NCBI RefSeq assembly: GCF_000255705.1
Contig: NZ_JH636442.1
Coordinates: 263,546-327,545 of the forward strand
Direction: 5' to 3'
DNA length: 64,000 nt
Source of the DNA: Zavarzinella formosa DSM 19928
Lineage (GTDB): Bacteria; Planctomycetota; Planctomycetia; Gemmatales; Gemmataceae
Below the pieces are notes generated by a model. It had not been told where the DNA came from and did no database searches. It saw nothing but the letters and a program-made list of their open reading frames with translations. This document shows positions 17,379 through 26,751 of this stretch, piece after piece. Position numbers and translations under genes: made by a program. Position 1 is the first letter of the stretch. The number at the start of each line of letters is the position of its first letter.

Positions 17379-18578
17379 ATGGCCACTATCTCGACAAACA
17401 AGAACGGTTTCCGACGCATCCTGTTTGTGAACGCCAACGGGGAACGGAAGTCGATTTATCTAGGCAAAGTGCCCGCCAAAACCGCCAACGAAATTCGGGC
17501 GAAGGTAGAAAGCCTTGCGTCGTCAAATTCGTCGCAGTCGGCCATTGAGAAGCCGACCGCCATATGGGTGGCGAGCATCGGCGACGAACTGGCCGATAAA
17601 TAGGCCGCCGTGGGATTGATCCCCGAGCGGGTGAAAAGGGAAGTGACGACATTGGCCGGGTTGATTGAACACGTCGTCGGTCTTCAGGCCGACGCAAAGC
17701 CGCGAACGCTCAACACCCTGAAACAAGCCGGTGCGAAACTGGTCGATCATTTTGGAGGAACGAAACCCTTCGACCGCATCACCGAAGGGGAAGCGGATGG
17801 ATTCGTTGCCGCGATGCGAAAGAAGTATTCGCCCGCCTACGTCTCCCGGCTCATCAAGTATGGGAAACAATTCTTCCACGCAGCCCGCCTCGCCGAGCTG
17901 GTGGCCTCAAACCCATTTTCCGATGTGAAGGCCGGTTCAATGGCGAACCCTGAACGGCAGTATTATCTGACCCGTGAAGACACGCAAAAGATTCTCGACG
18001 TCTGCCCCAATGCCGAATGGCGGTTAATCGTCGCCTTGGCACGCTTCGGGGGGCTTCGTTGCCCGTCGGAACTGGCCGCGTTGACGTGGGATGACGTGGA
18101 TTGGGAGAGGAACAGGTTTTTAGTGAAGTCTCCGAAAACTGCTCATCATGCCGACGGGGGCCGACGTTGGGTTCCGTTGTTCCCGGAACTCCGGCCGTAC
18201 TTGGAAGAGATCTTCGAGAAGGCCGAACCGGGAACCATCTATGTCGCCCGGCGAAACGTGGCTCATGACACCAACCTGCGAACCATGTTCGAGAGGATCG
18301 TCCACCGGGCCGGGCTGATCCCGTGGCCGAAACCATTCCAGAACATGCGCGCCAGCCGGGAAACGGAACTTGTCCAGACCTTCCCCCTGCACGTCGTCAC
18401 AGCTTGGATTGGCAACTCTGCCCGTGTCGCCGCGAAGCATTATTTGCAAGTGACGGACGCGGATTATCTTCGGACCATCACCGACGACGCGCGGACGACG
18501 CGCCAAACGACGCAGTTAGGAGATGCTTTGAACCGGCCTGAAAAGTCTGAAATACCGCAAACAGTTACGCCACGGTAG
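17379..18578 (+). pseudogene. Tyrosine recombinase (phage-type integrase) with in-frame TAG
   Basis: The N-terminal part starts at ATG 17379 (MATISTNKNGFRRILFVNAN) and runs to a TAG at 17601-17603. The same frame continues without a shift to 18578 and carries the catalytic domain. Around the stop the protein reads GDELADK-stop-AAVGLIPERV; a Leu (TTG) at the stop would restore a continuous protein of about 399 residues. Catalytic residues visible downstream are R in GGLRCPSELAAL (codon 18057), R in NMRASRETEL and Y in KHYLQVTDADY (codon 18441). The gene ends 48 bases from the 3' end of tRNA-Arg, a classic integration target. A GTG at 17610 could start a truncated protein without the arm-binding region. 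Confidence 0.85.
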
Positions 18579-18626
18579 TTTAGTCTTCCCGTGGCGTCGA
18601 GTGTCATATGCAGTCAATCTGAAAAC

Positions 18627-18700
18627 TACGCCCGACAGGAGTCGAACCTGTAACCTGCGGTTCCGAAGACCGCTGCTCTATCCAGTTGAGCTACGGGCGC
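18627..18700 (-). tRNA. tRNA-Arg (TCG)
   Basis: Read on the minus strand: acceptor GCGCCCG with a G-U closing pair, D-arm GCTCAACTGGATAGAGC, anticodon stem GCGGT/ACCGC with loop CTTCGGA (anticodon TCG), and T-arm ACAGGTTCGACTCCTGT. CCA is not encoded. Its 3' end faces the integrase remnant. Confidence 0.96.
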
Positions 18701-18755
18701 GTGGATGAAAGTTTACGGACAGTCGGTCAGAAGGCCATCACAAGGAAACAAAAAT

Positions 18756-18781
18756 ACCGGCGGGGGTTGCCCCCCGCCGGT
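18756..18781 (-). terminator. Terminator of the ExbB/ExbD operon
   Basis: ACCGGCGGGGG (18756-18766) pairs with CCCCCGCCGGT (18771-18781) around a 4-nt loop. On the minus strand the stem is followed by TATTTTTGTTT. It lies just past the last gene of the five-gene operon. Confidence 0.88.
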
Positions 18782-18809
18782 CGCGAGTACCGGCCCTCCG
18801 GATTCCGTG

Positions 18810-20375
18810 TTATCGTTCGAGTTCGGCCAGGCCGCCATTGTCCCGCTTGTAGAGCGGCAGGTGGCGGTAGTAAACTTCCAAGGTCAGCAGGGCCAGGCAG
18901 GTGGTGCCGAGTCGGCCGCAGGAGGAGCCGATGAAGCCGCCGTCCTTTTCCCAACTTCCCTTCAGTGTTTCGTCAGCTGACTTGTTTTGCAGGTTGATCA
19001 GCAAATCGCGAATTTTCGGGTTCCAGAATTTGTGCCAGTCCGGACCGTCGTAGAAATGCATCACTTGCGTGGCATAGTAGTAGAAGTACATGTCGAAGAA
19101 GTTCATCGCCGGCGGGAACTGCTTGATGAATTCCACCCCGCGAGCAAAAGCCGGGTGCTTCGGCGTCCAGCCGATATAATACCGGCTCAAGAGGCCAACC
19201 GGCGTCAGGGATTGCGAAGCGCCCTTCTCCCGGTAGCCGTACTTGGCACCCGAATCACTCGACACATCGTTCAGGAATTTTTCGGTCAGGCCGTAAACCT
19301 TTTCCTTGTCGAACTTGATCTCGGCCAGTTTGGCCGAGTGCAGCGCCTGAATCTGCCAGCCGACGATTGAGGTGTCGCCTTCCGTGCCGGAGGAGTAACC
19401 CCAACTGCCATTCTTCGCTTGGGCGTGAACCAGAAAGCCAATCGCATCCGTGGCTTTCCTCTTAACCAGCGGATCGCGGGTCATCCCGGTGGCTTCACAG
19501 AGAGTCACGCAACCGATGGCGTGTTCGTACATGTTGGCGGACATCATGCCGCCGGAACCGACCCGGCTCATCAGCCATTGCAGGCCCCCATCAACGGTCT
19601 TCTTGTATTTGCCGTTCGACTTGTGGGTCTCCCCGGCGGCGAGGAACGGCAACAAAGCCATCCCGGTCGCGGCCACTTTGTTGGCCTTTGAGCCGCCGTC
19701 GTATTCCCAAGAGCCGTCCTTCAGTTGCTTGCGGGCCAGCCAGCTCAGCCCTCGGGCCACGGCCGCTTCGGACTCGCTGTTGCCGCCACCGGCCTTGAGG
19801 AGTTTGTCCTTGGTCGCGCCGGAATTTCGGCCTTTCATGCCATCCACAGACATGCTCGCATTGCCGCCGTCTTTACCCATTTGAGCCCCAACGTCGCTCG
19901 CCGGGCCATCCACGCCGGTCGGCCCGGCATTGTCGGTGATTCCGGCATTGGCGGTTTGGGGGGCGATGTCTTCTTTCTGGTTTTCCAGTCCGACCGGTTC
20001 GTCGGATTTCGGCGCCTCGACGTTGGCAACGTCTTCTTTGTCCACATTGGTGGCGGCGGCGAGATCGGCGTCGAAACCGATGTCCTCGTTCGTGAGGTTT
20101 TCTTTTTCTTCCTTTGGCTCTTCCACTTGGGCAGCCACGATATTGTCGTCCATCTTGGCGGCGACGTTCTCGGGGGAAGACAGGAACAAAATCCCGACCC
20201 CGATGACCACCACATGAATGGCCCCGGAGATCACCCACGCCGGGACGTGCCGACTGAGCACCCGGGTTTGCAAATCATCTTCGGCCACTTCGACACGACG
20301 GATCACCGGAACGCCCTTTGGCTTTCCGGCACTGTCTGTCGCCGGGGTTTCCGGCTTTTCAGGTTTCGTGGACAC
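18810..20375 (-). CDS. Membrane-anchored toroid (prenyltransferase/squalene-oxidase repeat) protein, TonB-like topology
   Basis: A 521-residue protein, last gene of the ExbB/ExbD operon. Residues 1-45 are polar and probably cytoplasmic, 46-65 form one transmembrane helix (WVISGAIHVVVIGVGILFL), and 66-190 are an acidic linker of low complexity. From about residue 200 there are alpha/alpha-toroid repeats of the terpene-cyclase/prenyltransferase type (ARGLSWLARKQLKDGSWEYD, FLVHAQAKNGSWGYSSGTEG, TTCLALLTLEVYYRHLP). The repeats keep the QxxDGSW-like pattern, but I see no DXDD catalytic motif, so enzyme activity is unlikely. The layout matches a TonB-like energy transducer with a toroid in place of the usual C-terminal domain. 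That role is inference from topology and operon position. Confidence 0.85.
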   Translation of the reverse strand: MSTKPEKPETPATDSAGKPKGVPVIRRVEVAEDDLQTRVLSRHVPAWVISGAIHVVVIGVGILFLSSPENVAAKMDDNIVAAQVEEPKEEKENLTNEDIGFDADLAAATNVDKEDVANVEAPKSDEPVGLENQKEDIAPQTANAGITDNAGPTGVDGPASDVGAQMGKDGGNASMSVDGMKGRNSGATKDKLLKAGGGNSESEAAVARGLSWLARKQLKDGSWEYDGGSKANKVAATGMALLPFLAAGETHKSNGKYKKTVDGGLQWLMSRVGSGGMMSANMYEHAIGCVTLCEATGMTRDPLVKRKATDAIGFLVHAQAKNGSWGYSSGTEGDTSIVGWQIQALHSAKLAEIKFDKEKVYGLTEKFLNDVSSDSGAKYGYREKGASQSLTPVGLLSRYYIGWTPKHPAFARGVEFIKQFPPAMNFFDMYFYYYATQVMHFYDGPDWHKFWNPKIRDLLINLQNKSADETLKGSWEKDGGFIGSSCGRLGTTCLALLTLEVYYRHLPLYKRDNGGLAELER

Positions 20376-20453
20376 CGTTAGACCTCCCGAACTGGAAATT
20401 CCAACATATGAATAACAAATTAGACTCTTGAACCGGGCGAACGTTCCCGAAAA

Positions 20454-21374
20454 TCAGGAAGACTCGTCCGAAAAACTCGTCGATTCTTCCAAACGGCGGC
20501 GTTTTTCTTCCTCGACATACCGCCCCCCCCGCTTCAACCACCATCCCAAGCCGGCAATGCACAGCACCAGAGTCAACATGCACAAGACAATTGTCAGGAG
20601 CATGTTGTCCGAATAAAGCGGTTCGGTGTTGGCCGCCGATCCCTTGTTTTCAAAAGTCCGGCCGAGGAATAACGGAGCCCGGCGCCATTGTTTCTTGCCA
20701 GCTTCGCCGGGCTTGTCCTGACGGCTTTCGTAGCGGAACAACTTGAAGAAATAGCCGTCAAACGACACATTCAAATTTTGGTTTTCCCCCGGTTCAACCC
20801 CTTCGGGAAGTTCGGAGACCACCAGACAAAGCGGGTCGTTGTGACCGGCCGGGTAAATCCAAACCTCATAAAGCTTGTCAATTTTGTCAAGCTCGCGCAG
20901 TCCGTCCGTGGGCTTCATCGGAAGGATGAGGGACAGTTTTCCCTCAAAATGCATCAATTCCCGAAGATATTCCGCGCGAAGACCATCTTTAAACAGGGTT
21001 GGGTATGGCACATTCCGGGCTGAGTGTCTCGCCATCACCTCGGGTTTTAGTTTGCTGGCAAAAGCCAGAACGTAATCGTAAGCCTTGAGTTCATTGGCGG
21101 CGGCCATCTCCTTTTTCGGGTCGATGATCTTCTTGCCGCGATACTCAAATGGGGCGTCATCCTCAATGAACTCGAAGTTTTCATATTTCGGGTCCAACTG
21201 AACCGATTCCGCTTCCGGACGTGGCTGAGCCACTTTAGTCACATCGGTCGGCGGGAGAGTTTGACCTGGTTCTTGGGCGATTAGTGTGAGAGAACCCGCC
21301 AAAAACGAAGCTACGGAAACGAACCGGATAATTGTTCCCGTGAACCGGCGGCAGATTTGTCCGGTGTTGCTCAT
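20454..21374 (-). CDS. Membrane-anchored exported protein of the ExbB/ExbD operon
   Basis: A 306-residue protein with an N-terminal hydrophobic signal (about residues 15-33) and one transmembrane helix near the C-terminus (MLLTIVLCMLTLVLCIAGLG, about 262-281). A short positively charged tail follows (KRGGRYVEEEKRRR). The region between is predicted to be periplasmic, with no family I recognise. Its position between two ExbD genes and the toroid gene, in a tight minus-strand series, suggests it is a structural part of the same envelope complex. The function is otherwise unknown. Confidence 0.75.
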   Translation of the reverse strand: MSNTGQICRRFTGTIIRFVSVASFLAGSLTLIAQEPGQTLPPTDVTKVAQPRPEAESVQLDPKYENFEFIEDDAPFEYRGKKIIDPKKEMAAANELKAYDYVLAFASKLKPEVMARHSARNVPYPTLFKDGLRAEYLRELMHFEGKLSLILPMKPTDGLRELDKIDKLYEVWIYPAGHNDPLCLVVSELPEGVEPGENQNLNVSFDGYFFKLFRYESRQDKPGEAGKKQWRRAPLFLGRTFENKGSAANTEPLYSDNMLLTIVLCMLTLVLCIAGLGWWLKRGGRYVEEEKRRRLEESTSFSDESS

Positions 21375-21485
21375 GGGATTCTCTCTGTGGGTTGAGACGC
21401 CGAAACTGGTCAGATAGTTCCCGGAGTTGGCTGAAATATTACCACCCTGAGATCATTCTAACAGGCGACCGAGACTAGAACCGCG

Positions 21486-21983
21486 TCAATTCTTCTCTTT
21501 TTTGATCGGCGTGAGCCCAACCGATTCGTATCCGGCCCGCTTGCAGACATCCATCACTTCGATCAACCGGGCATAACTCAGGTCAGGCGAAGCCTCGATG
21601 GTGACTGAGATAGCCTCGGGGCCCTTGCCGGCCGGTTTGGGAATATCCTTGAGAGCCTTCAACAACGCCGCCAGTTTGTTTTCACCAACCAACTCGGCGG
21701 GCGCCGAGACCGGCCCCTTGAAACTGATCAACCCAATGTCTCCCTGCGAGGAGAACACCGTGATCGTATATTCGTCTTTTTTGTCATCCGAGGGAATATC
21801 GACTTTATCGGTCGGTGTCTCGGCCGCGTCCGGCTTTGGCAGATTAATCGACATCTGGCCTTCGGTCGGCATCGGCTTGAAGGTCAGCATGAAGAAGGAC
21901 AAAAGCTGAAAGCTCATATCCAACATCGGCGTGATCGGCAGGGTGATGTCGATCGGGGGCTCTTTTTTCTTCTTGTGGCTCAT
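21486..21983 (-). CDS. ExbD/TolR-family biopolymer transport protein (second copy)
   Basis: A 165-residue protein with a short cytoplasmic N-terminus (MSHKKKKEPP) and one transmembrane helix that keeps the proton-coupling Asp in ITPMLDMSFQLLSFFMLTF (Asp22). The C-terminal domain is periplasmic and ends in the usual DVCKRAGYESVGLTPIK. ExbD subunits work with ExbB in a proton channel that powers outer-membrane or cell-wall processes. It begins 10 bases after the stop of the first ExbD gene. Two different ExbD copies beside one ExbB are common in planctomycetes and may form mixed oligomers. Confidence 0.92.
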   Translation of the reverse strand: MSHKKKKEPPIDITLPITPMLDMSFQLLSFFMLTFKPMPTEGQMSINLPKPDAAETPTDKVDIPSDDKKDEYTITVFSSQGDIGLISFKGPVSAPAELVGENKLAALLKALKDIPKPAGKGPEAISVTIEASPDLSYARLIEVMDVCKRAGYESVGLTPIKKEKN

Positions 21984-21993
21984 GTCGATCCCC

Positions 21994-22467
21994 TCATTTC
22001 GACCCGGGCAGTTCGGCCCGAAGTTGCAAGTGCTTGAAGCCGACCTTTTTGATGGCCGTCATCGTCTTGTGCAAATCGCGGAACTTGGCGTCTTTGTCAG
22101 CCCGGATGATTACCGTGACCAGATCATAAACCCGCTCGGGGGTTTTGCCATCTTGGTTCAGGCGATTGACTTTCACGAAGTTCCGCATGTTGAACATAAT
22201 TTCCGACTCGTCGATAATCGGTTCTTTGCCGGGAAACAAGATGTGGCCTGATTTGTCCACATTCACATACATGAAGTTCGTGTCCTTGGCCGTCAGCGGC
22301 TTCGCCTGGCTGGCAATGGGCAACTTGATTTTGTCGCTCATTTCGTCGGACACGAAGTTGGTCACGAGCATGAAAAACATGACCAACTGGAGAACCATGT
22401 CCAAGAGCGGAGTCAGGTTTGGCTCCGAGCTGACTCCGTCCTCACCGCCACCGCCGCCGTGACTCAT
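21994..22467 (-). CDS. ExbD/TolR-family biopolymer transport protein (first copy)
   Basis: A 157-residue ExbD. It starts at ATG 22467 (MSHGGGGGEDG) after a G-rich stretch; the ATG at 22518 is also in frame. The transmembrane helix holds the key Asp in NLTPLLDMVLQLVMFFMLVT. The periplasmic domain carries VIIRADKDAKFRDLHKTMTA and AIKKVGFKHLQLRAELP, standard for the family. It follows the ExbB gene closely and precedes the second ExbD by 10 bases, so all belong to one operon. Confidence 0.92.
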   Translation of the reverse strand: MSHGGGGGEDGVSSEPNLTPLLDMVLQLVMFFMLVTNFVSDEMSDKIKLPIASQAKPLTAKDTNFMYVNVDKSGHILFPGKEPIIDESEIMFNMRNFVKVNRLNQDGKTPERVYDLVTVIIRADKDAKFRDLHKTMTAIKKVGFKHLQLRAELPGSK

Positions 22468-22553
22468 CTGGAAACCCCCGCGAGGAACCTGTGAATTGGG
22501 ATGACGGAACCCGGTCAAGAGTTCCGTCCGTCACCGAAAGTCCGCCTCGAAAC

Positions 22554-23393
22554 TTAGCGGGCCGGAGCCGGCGGCGGGGGAGGCGGCGGGGCCGACGCCG
22601 GTCCGGCGGTCGCCGTTGTTCCGGTCGTGCCCGTGGGAACGCCGCCGGCCTTCTTGGAGTTGTGGTACATCTGGGTCAGCAGATCGTCCGCAATGTGGCT
22701 CGTGTCCATTGACACTGAGATGATGCGATTGCGGAAGAAAGCGTTGAAGAAAATAGCCGGGACGGAGATGCCGATCCCGAGGAACGTCACAGAGAGGGCT
22801 TCCGAAATCCCCTTGGCCAGTTCGGCCGGATTCGGCGGACCACCCTTCCCGAGCGACATAAACGCCCGGATCATCCCGAGCACCGTTCCCACCAGCCCGA
22901 TGAGCGGCCCGAGCGACCCGATCACGGCTGTATAGTTGTTTAGCTGTTCCTTGCCAGACCGGATGCTGTCAAGCATGTTCGAGGCGGCATCACGGGCGTC
23001 TTCCAATCCATACTGCAACCGGCTCATCCCGGCCGTCAGCACCCGGCCGAGGAACGAGGAGTCGTTCCGGGCCATGTCGAAAGCTTCCTTGAACCGGCGC
23101 TTGTTGACGGTGTCAATGAATTCATCCACGAAGCCCGGCGGGATGGCGACGCTCATCCGCAGGTCGAGCAGCAACAGGACGATGAGGGCGACGAGGGCGA
23201 TGGAGGGAAGCCCCAGCACCACCATGAAGACCCAACCGGCCGACTCGATGATGTGGAGGAAGATGCTTTTGTCGGGTCTTGCCGCATCGCCCTCCTGCGC
23301 GAACGACGGATCGGCCGTGAGAAGCAGAACCAGAACGGCGAGCAAAAAGGTTGCCATCGCAACCCAACGCCGTCGCGTCAACAATTCGAGCAT
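22554..23393 (-). CDS. MotA/TolQ/ExbB proton channel family protein
   Basis: A 279-residue protein, first gene of the operon. It has a signal-like N-terminal helix (about residues 10-32) and a first channel helix (WVFMVVLGLPSIALVALIVL). The MotA/TolQ/ExbB core follows with IGSLGPLIGLVGTVLGMIRA and AEALS-type sequence (GISEALSVTFLGIGISVPAI). The C-terminus is a Pro/Ala-rich tail (PPPPPPPAPAR). It would form the pentameric scaffold around the ExbD helices and carry proton flow. The extra N-terminal signal-like segment is typical of planctomycete members. It is divergent from dapA, and the two promoters must share 23394-23688. Confidence 0.93.
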   Translation of the reverse strand: MLELLTRRRWVAMATFLLAVLVLLLTADPSFAQEGDAARPDKSIFLHIIESAGWVFMVVLGLPSIALVALIVLLLLDLRMSVAIPPGFVDEFIDTVNKRRFKEAFDMARNDSSFLGRVLTAGMSRLQYGLEDARDAASNMLDSIRSGKEQLNNYTAVIGSLGPLIGLVGTVLGMIRAFMSLGKGGPPNPAELAKGISEALSVTFLGIGISVPAIFFNAFFRNRIISVSMDTSHIADDLLTQMYHNSKKAGGVPTGTTGTTATAGPASAPPPPPPPAPAR

Positions 23394-23688
23394 GGTGACT
23401 CGCTGTAAGGGAGATACAAGAACAGAGTGTTTCCGATTGTTGCCCGAGGTGGGGGCTCAGAATCGACCGAAACACTCACAAGACAGTGATTTTGGGTAAA
23501 GGTATACAACATGGAAACGCATTCAACCACTCGGGTCAAGAGTTTTCTTCGCGTGGACAATATTTTTCCATCGCAACCCCGGCGTTTTCGGATCTTTGAG
23601 CGGGCGGCCAAACGCGGGACTTGATATGCTTGACGGAATGGACTGGGGATTTGTTCCAACAAATGAACAAGGAATTCGGAGCAGGGTC

Positions 23689-24576
23689 ATGACGCGGGGA
23701 GAACAATTTGCCGGCCTGACGGTCGCCTTGGTGACGCCATTGAAGAACGGCGAAGTGGATTACGACGACCTTCGGAAACTGGTCGACTGGCACGTTGCCC
23801 AAGGAACCGACTGCCTCGCCCCGGTCGGAACCACCGGCGAATCCCCCACGTTAAACCACGACGAACACGAGAAAGTCATCAGCGTGGTCGTCGAGCAGGC
23901 CCGCGGCCGCATCAAGGTCATGCCGGGCACGGGTTCCAACTCCACCCGCGAGGCGATTCGGCTGACGAAGTTCGCCAAGAAGGTCGGCGCGGACGGGGCG
24001 TTGATGGTCGGCCCGTATTACAACAAGCCGACCCAAGAAGGCTATTACCAGCACTTCGCGGCCGTGGCCGAGTCGGTGGATATCCCGATTGTGCTGTACA
24101 ACATTCCGGGCCGCACCGGGTCGAATATTCTGCCGGAAACGATGGCCAGACTGGCTGAAAAATGCCCAACCCTCGTGGCCGTGAAGGAAGCGACCGGCTC
24201 TCTGGACCAAGCCTCGCAAATCATCGCCCTGACGAACCTGACGGTTCTCTCAGGGGACGACTCCCTGACGCTCCCCTTGATGAGCATCGGCGGACGCGGG
24301 GTGATTTCCGTGGTGGGTAACATTGTCCCCAAGGACATGAAAGCCTTGATCGCCGCCTTCAACGCCGGGAACATTCCCGAAGCGCAGAAGTGGCACAAGC
24401 AACTCTTCCCGCTTTGCCGGGACATGCTCGGGGCGGCGACAAACCCGATCCCCCTCAAGACGGCGATGATGCTCTTGGGCCGCGGCAACGGCGAATTGCG
24501 GTTGCCGATGTGCGGGATGGATGACGCGGGCAAGGACAAGATTCGCAAGACCCTGACGCAATACGGCTTGCTGTGA
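23689..24576 (+). CDS. dapA: 4-hydroxy-tetrahydrodipicolinate synthase
   Basis: A 295-residue TIM-barrel aldolase that condenses pyruvate with aspartate semialdehyde in the lysine/diaminopimelate pathway. The Schiff-base Lys is K166 in VAVKEATG, the proton-relay Tyr is Y137 in [10 protein letters not shown], and the Thr pair lies in GTTGESPT (48-49). The length is normal. I chose ATG 23689, preceded by CGGAG; the upstream frame to 23596 is not protein-like. A functional dapA fits a cell that makes meso-diaminopimelate for peptidoglycan. It ends in a strong bidirectional terminator. Confidence 0.95.
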   Translation: MTRGEQFAGLTVALVTPLKNGEVDYDDLRKLVDWHVAQGTDCLAPVGTTGESPTLNHDEHEKVISVVVEQARGRIKVMPGTGSNSTREAIRLTKFAKKVGADGALMVGPYYNKPTQEGYYQHFAAVAESVDIPIVLYNIPGRTGSNILPETMARLAEKCPTLVAVKEATGSLDQASQIIALTNLTVLSGDDSLTLPLMSIGGRGVISVVGNIVPKDMKALIAAFNAGNIPEAQKWHKQLFPLCRDMLGAATNPIPLKTAMMLLGRGNGELRLPMCGMDDAGKDKIRKTLTQYGLL

Positions 24577-24612
24577 AATGTGCGTCAGGTGACATGCCTG
24601 ACCTGTCGTTCA

Positions 24613-24649
24613 AACGAAAAACCCCGCCATTTCGGCGGGGTTTTTCGTT
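24613..24649. terminator. Bidirectional terminator between dapA and the Gfo/Idh/MocA gene
   Basis: AACGAAAAACCCCGCC and GGCGGGGTTTTTCGTT form a perfect 16-bp stem around a 5-nt loop. A-runs and T-runs flank it on both strands. It sits between converging genes. Confidence 0.93.
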
Positions 24650-24652
24650 GGC

Positions 24653-25798
24653 TCACACCTTCGGAATATTCACCCATTGCTGGCTCTTCGCCGAATCCAG
24701 AATGGCGTCAAGAATCACTTGGGTTTCCATTGCATCGCGGAATGTCGGCGAGCAAGGTTTGCCGCTCGACAGCCCTTCGATGAAGTCGGCCACCTGATGC
24801 ACGAAGCTCGACTCGTACCCGATGGCCAGACCGGGAACCCACCACTTGCCCATGTACGGATGGTCACCATCGGTGACGTGAATCGAGTGCCAACCGCGGA
24901 TCTTGGATTCATCCCGGTGGTCGAAGTATTGAAGGCGGTGCAGGTCGTGCAAATCCCATGAAATCGAGGCTTTTTCGCCGTTGATTTCAAAGGTGTACAG
25001 GGCCTTGTGGCCTCGGGCATATCGCGTGGATTCAAAGTTCGCCAGCGACCCGTTCTCGAACTTGCCCATGAAGGTGCAAGCATCGTCGATGGTCACTTCC
25101 TGCACCTTGCCGGTGAGGTTGTGCTTGCGTTCTTTGATGAAGGTTTCCGTCAGCGCCGAGAGGCTCGACATCCGGCCGTTGAGCCACAGGGCGGTGTCGA
25201 TGCAGTGAGCCAGCAAGTCCCCGGAGACGCCGCTGCCGGCGGCCGCCGCGTCGAGCCGCCAGAGGCCGTTGCCCCCCTGCGGCAACTCGGGGGAAATGGT
25301 CCAGTCTTGCAGGAATTTGGCCCGGTAGTGGAAGATTTTGCCGAGCCGGCCTTCGTCGATGAGTTGCTTGGCCAGTGTGACCGCCGGGATGCGGCGATAG
25401 TTGTACCAAACGGTGTTTGCCACCCCGGCCTTTTCAACAGCCTCGACCATCTTGCGGCCCTCAGCCGCGTTCAGGGCCAGAGGCTTTTCGCACAGGATCA
25501 TCTTGCCCGCCGCCGCCGCCGCGAGGGCAATTTCGCAGTGCAGATTATTGGGCACGCAGATATCGACGGCGTCGATGTCCTTGCGTTCGAGCAGCTTTCG
25601 CCAGTCGGTTTCAATGGATTCGTAGCCCCATTGGTCGGCGAACTCTTTGGCCTTCTCGGCGTTGCGGGCGCAAGCGGCTTTCAAGACGGTGCGGTACTTC
25701 AGGTCAAAAAAATTGTTCACCTGAACGTAGGCATTCGAGTGGGCACGGCCCATGAAGCCATAACCGATCATCCCGATATTGAGCGGCTTTTTTGACAT
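24653..25798 (-). CDS. Gfo/Idh/MocA-family oxidoreductase
   Basis: A 381-residue NAD(P)-dependent oxidoreductase. The N-terminal Rossmann fold opens with [17 protein letters not shown], and the family Lys is in [14 protein letters not shown] (EKP motif). The C-terminal alpha/beta domain contains [19 protein letters not shown], with the conserved Asp/His pair. Members oxidise or reduce sugars, inositol or related compounds; the substrate here is unknown. Nearby on the same strand is a sugar phosphate isomerase/epimerase-like gene (27001), a frequent partner in carbohydrate catabolism, though two unrelated features lie between them. Confidence 0.92.
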   Translation of the reverse strand: MSKKPLNIGMIGYGFMGRAHSNAYVQVNNFFDLKYRTVLKAACARNAEKAKEFADQWGYESIETDWRKLLERKDIDAVDICVPNNLHCEIALAAAAAGKMILCEKPLALNAAEGRKMVEAVEKAGVANTVWYNYRRIPAVTLAKQLIDEGRLGKIFHYRAKFLQDWTISPELPQGGNGLWRLDAAAAGSGVSGDLLAHCIDTALWLNGRMSSLSALTETFIKERKHNLTGKVQEVTIDDACTFMGKFENGSLANFESTRYARGHKALYTFEINGEKASISWDLHDLHRLQYFDHRDESKIRGWHSIHVTDGDHPYMGKWWVPGLAIGYESSFVHQVADFIEGLSSGKPCSPTFRDAMETQVILDAILDSAKSQQWVNIPKV

Positions 25799-25822
25799 GG
25801 AGAGTTCCTGGTTGGTTGGGGG

Positions 25823-26716
25823 TTACTTCTTCGGATTCGTCTTGGGTTGGTGATAGTGCTCAAAGACCGCCAAAGCGATGTCCGCGCACAATTTGTTTCC
25901 GGCGTTGTCGGGAGTCCAGGTCTTGTCTTTGTTTTGATTGGTCAACACGCAGACCGCGACCGGCCCGCCGGGGAAGTACAAAATCCCCGCGTCCGTCCGG
26001 GCCTCGTTCACCGAGCCGGTCTTGTGGGCGACCACCACGGACGGCGGCAAACGCCGGGGGAACTTGTCCTTGTCTTCGCATTTTTTTAGATGGGCCAGCA
26101 TTGCCTTGCTGGCCGCCGGAGAAACCAGTTCTTCACGGTGAAGCAACTCCAGCAGCGAAACCATGTCCTTCGCGGTGGTGGAACCGAGGCCGTATTGTTT
26201 CGTGCGAGCCGGATCGACGGAGGTGGTCGAACCCTTGAAAACCTTGGCGTTGATGCGGGTTTCGCCACAACCCATCGCGGCCATCCGGTCGTTGACGGCC
26301 TTGATGCCCACTTGATCCAGCACCAAGTTCGTGGCCGTGTTGTCCGAATAAACAATCATGAGCCGGATGGCGTCCCGCAGGCTCATGGTCATGCCGGGGG
26401 AAAAGTGTTCCGTGAGGATACCTGACCCCGGCACCATGTCTTCTTTGGTCAGGGTGATTTTCTGATCGAGCTTCACCTTCCCGGCCAATTCTTGGGCATA
26501 AGCCTCGGCCATGATCGGGAATTTGATGAGGCTGGCGGTGGTCATTACCTCGCCTGAATTCAGGAGAATGGTTTCCCCTGTTCCAAGATGTTTGACCGCC
26601 ACCGACACCCGGCCCTCATGGGCCTTGGCCAATGCGGAGATTTTTTGCTCAAGCACGTTAAGATTCGACCCAGCGGCAGGCAGTGCCGCCAGACAAAGCA
26701 TCACCGTGTGAAACAT
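25823..26716 (-). CDS. Class A beta-lactamase-fold serine hydrolase lacking Glu166
   Basis: A 297-residue exported protein with a signal peptide (residues 1-15). It has the penicillin-recognising motifs SxxK (S62-LI-K65), SDN (124-126) and KTG (232-234). The omega-loop ExxLN motif that supplies the deacylating Glu166 of class A beta-lactamases is absent; that stretch reads TRINAKVFKGSTTSVDPART. Without this Glu, efficient antibiotic hydrolysis is doubtful and a peptidase or peptidoglycan-related role is possible. The ATG at 26716 is preceded by GGGGAG. It ends 24 bases before the start of the Gfo/Idh/MocA gene on the same strand. Confidence 0.85.
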   Translation of the reverse strand: MFHTVMLCLAALPAAGSNLNVLEQKISALAKAHEGRVSVAVKHLGTGETILLNSGEVMTTASLIKFPIMAEAYAQELAGKVKLDQKITLTKEDMVPGSGILTEHFSPGMTMSLRDAIRLMIVYSDNTATNLVLDQVGIKAVNDRMAAMGCGETRINAKVFKGSTTSVDPARTKQYGLGSTTAKDMVSLLELLHREELVSPAASKAMLAHLKKCEDKDKFPRRLPPSVVVAHKTGSVNEARTDAGILYFPGGPVAVCVLTNQNKDKTWTPDNAGNKLCADIALAVFEHYHQPKTNPKK

Positions 26717-26751
26717 CAAATCTCCCCTTGAAATGGCGAGGAATAAAGGGA

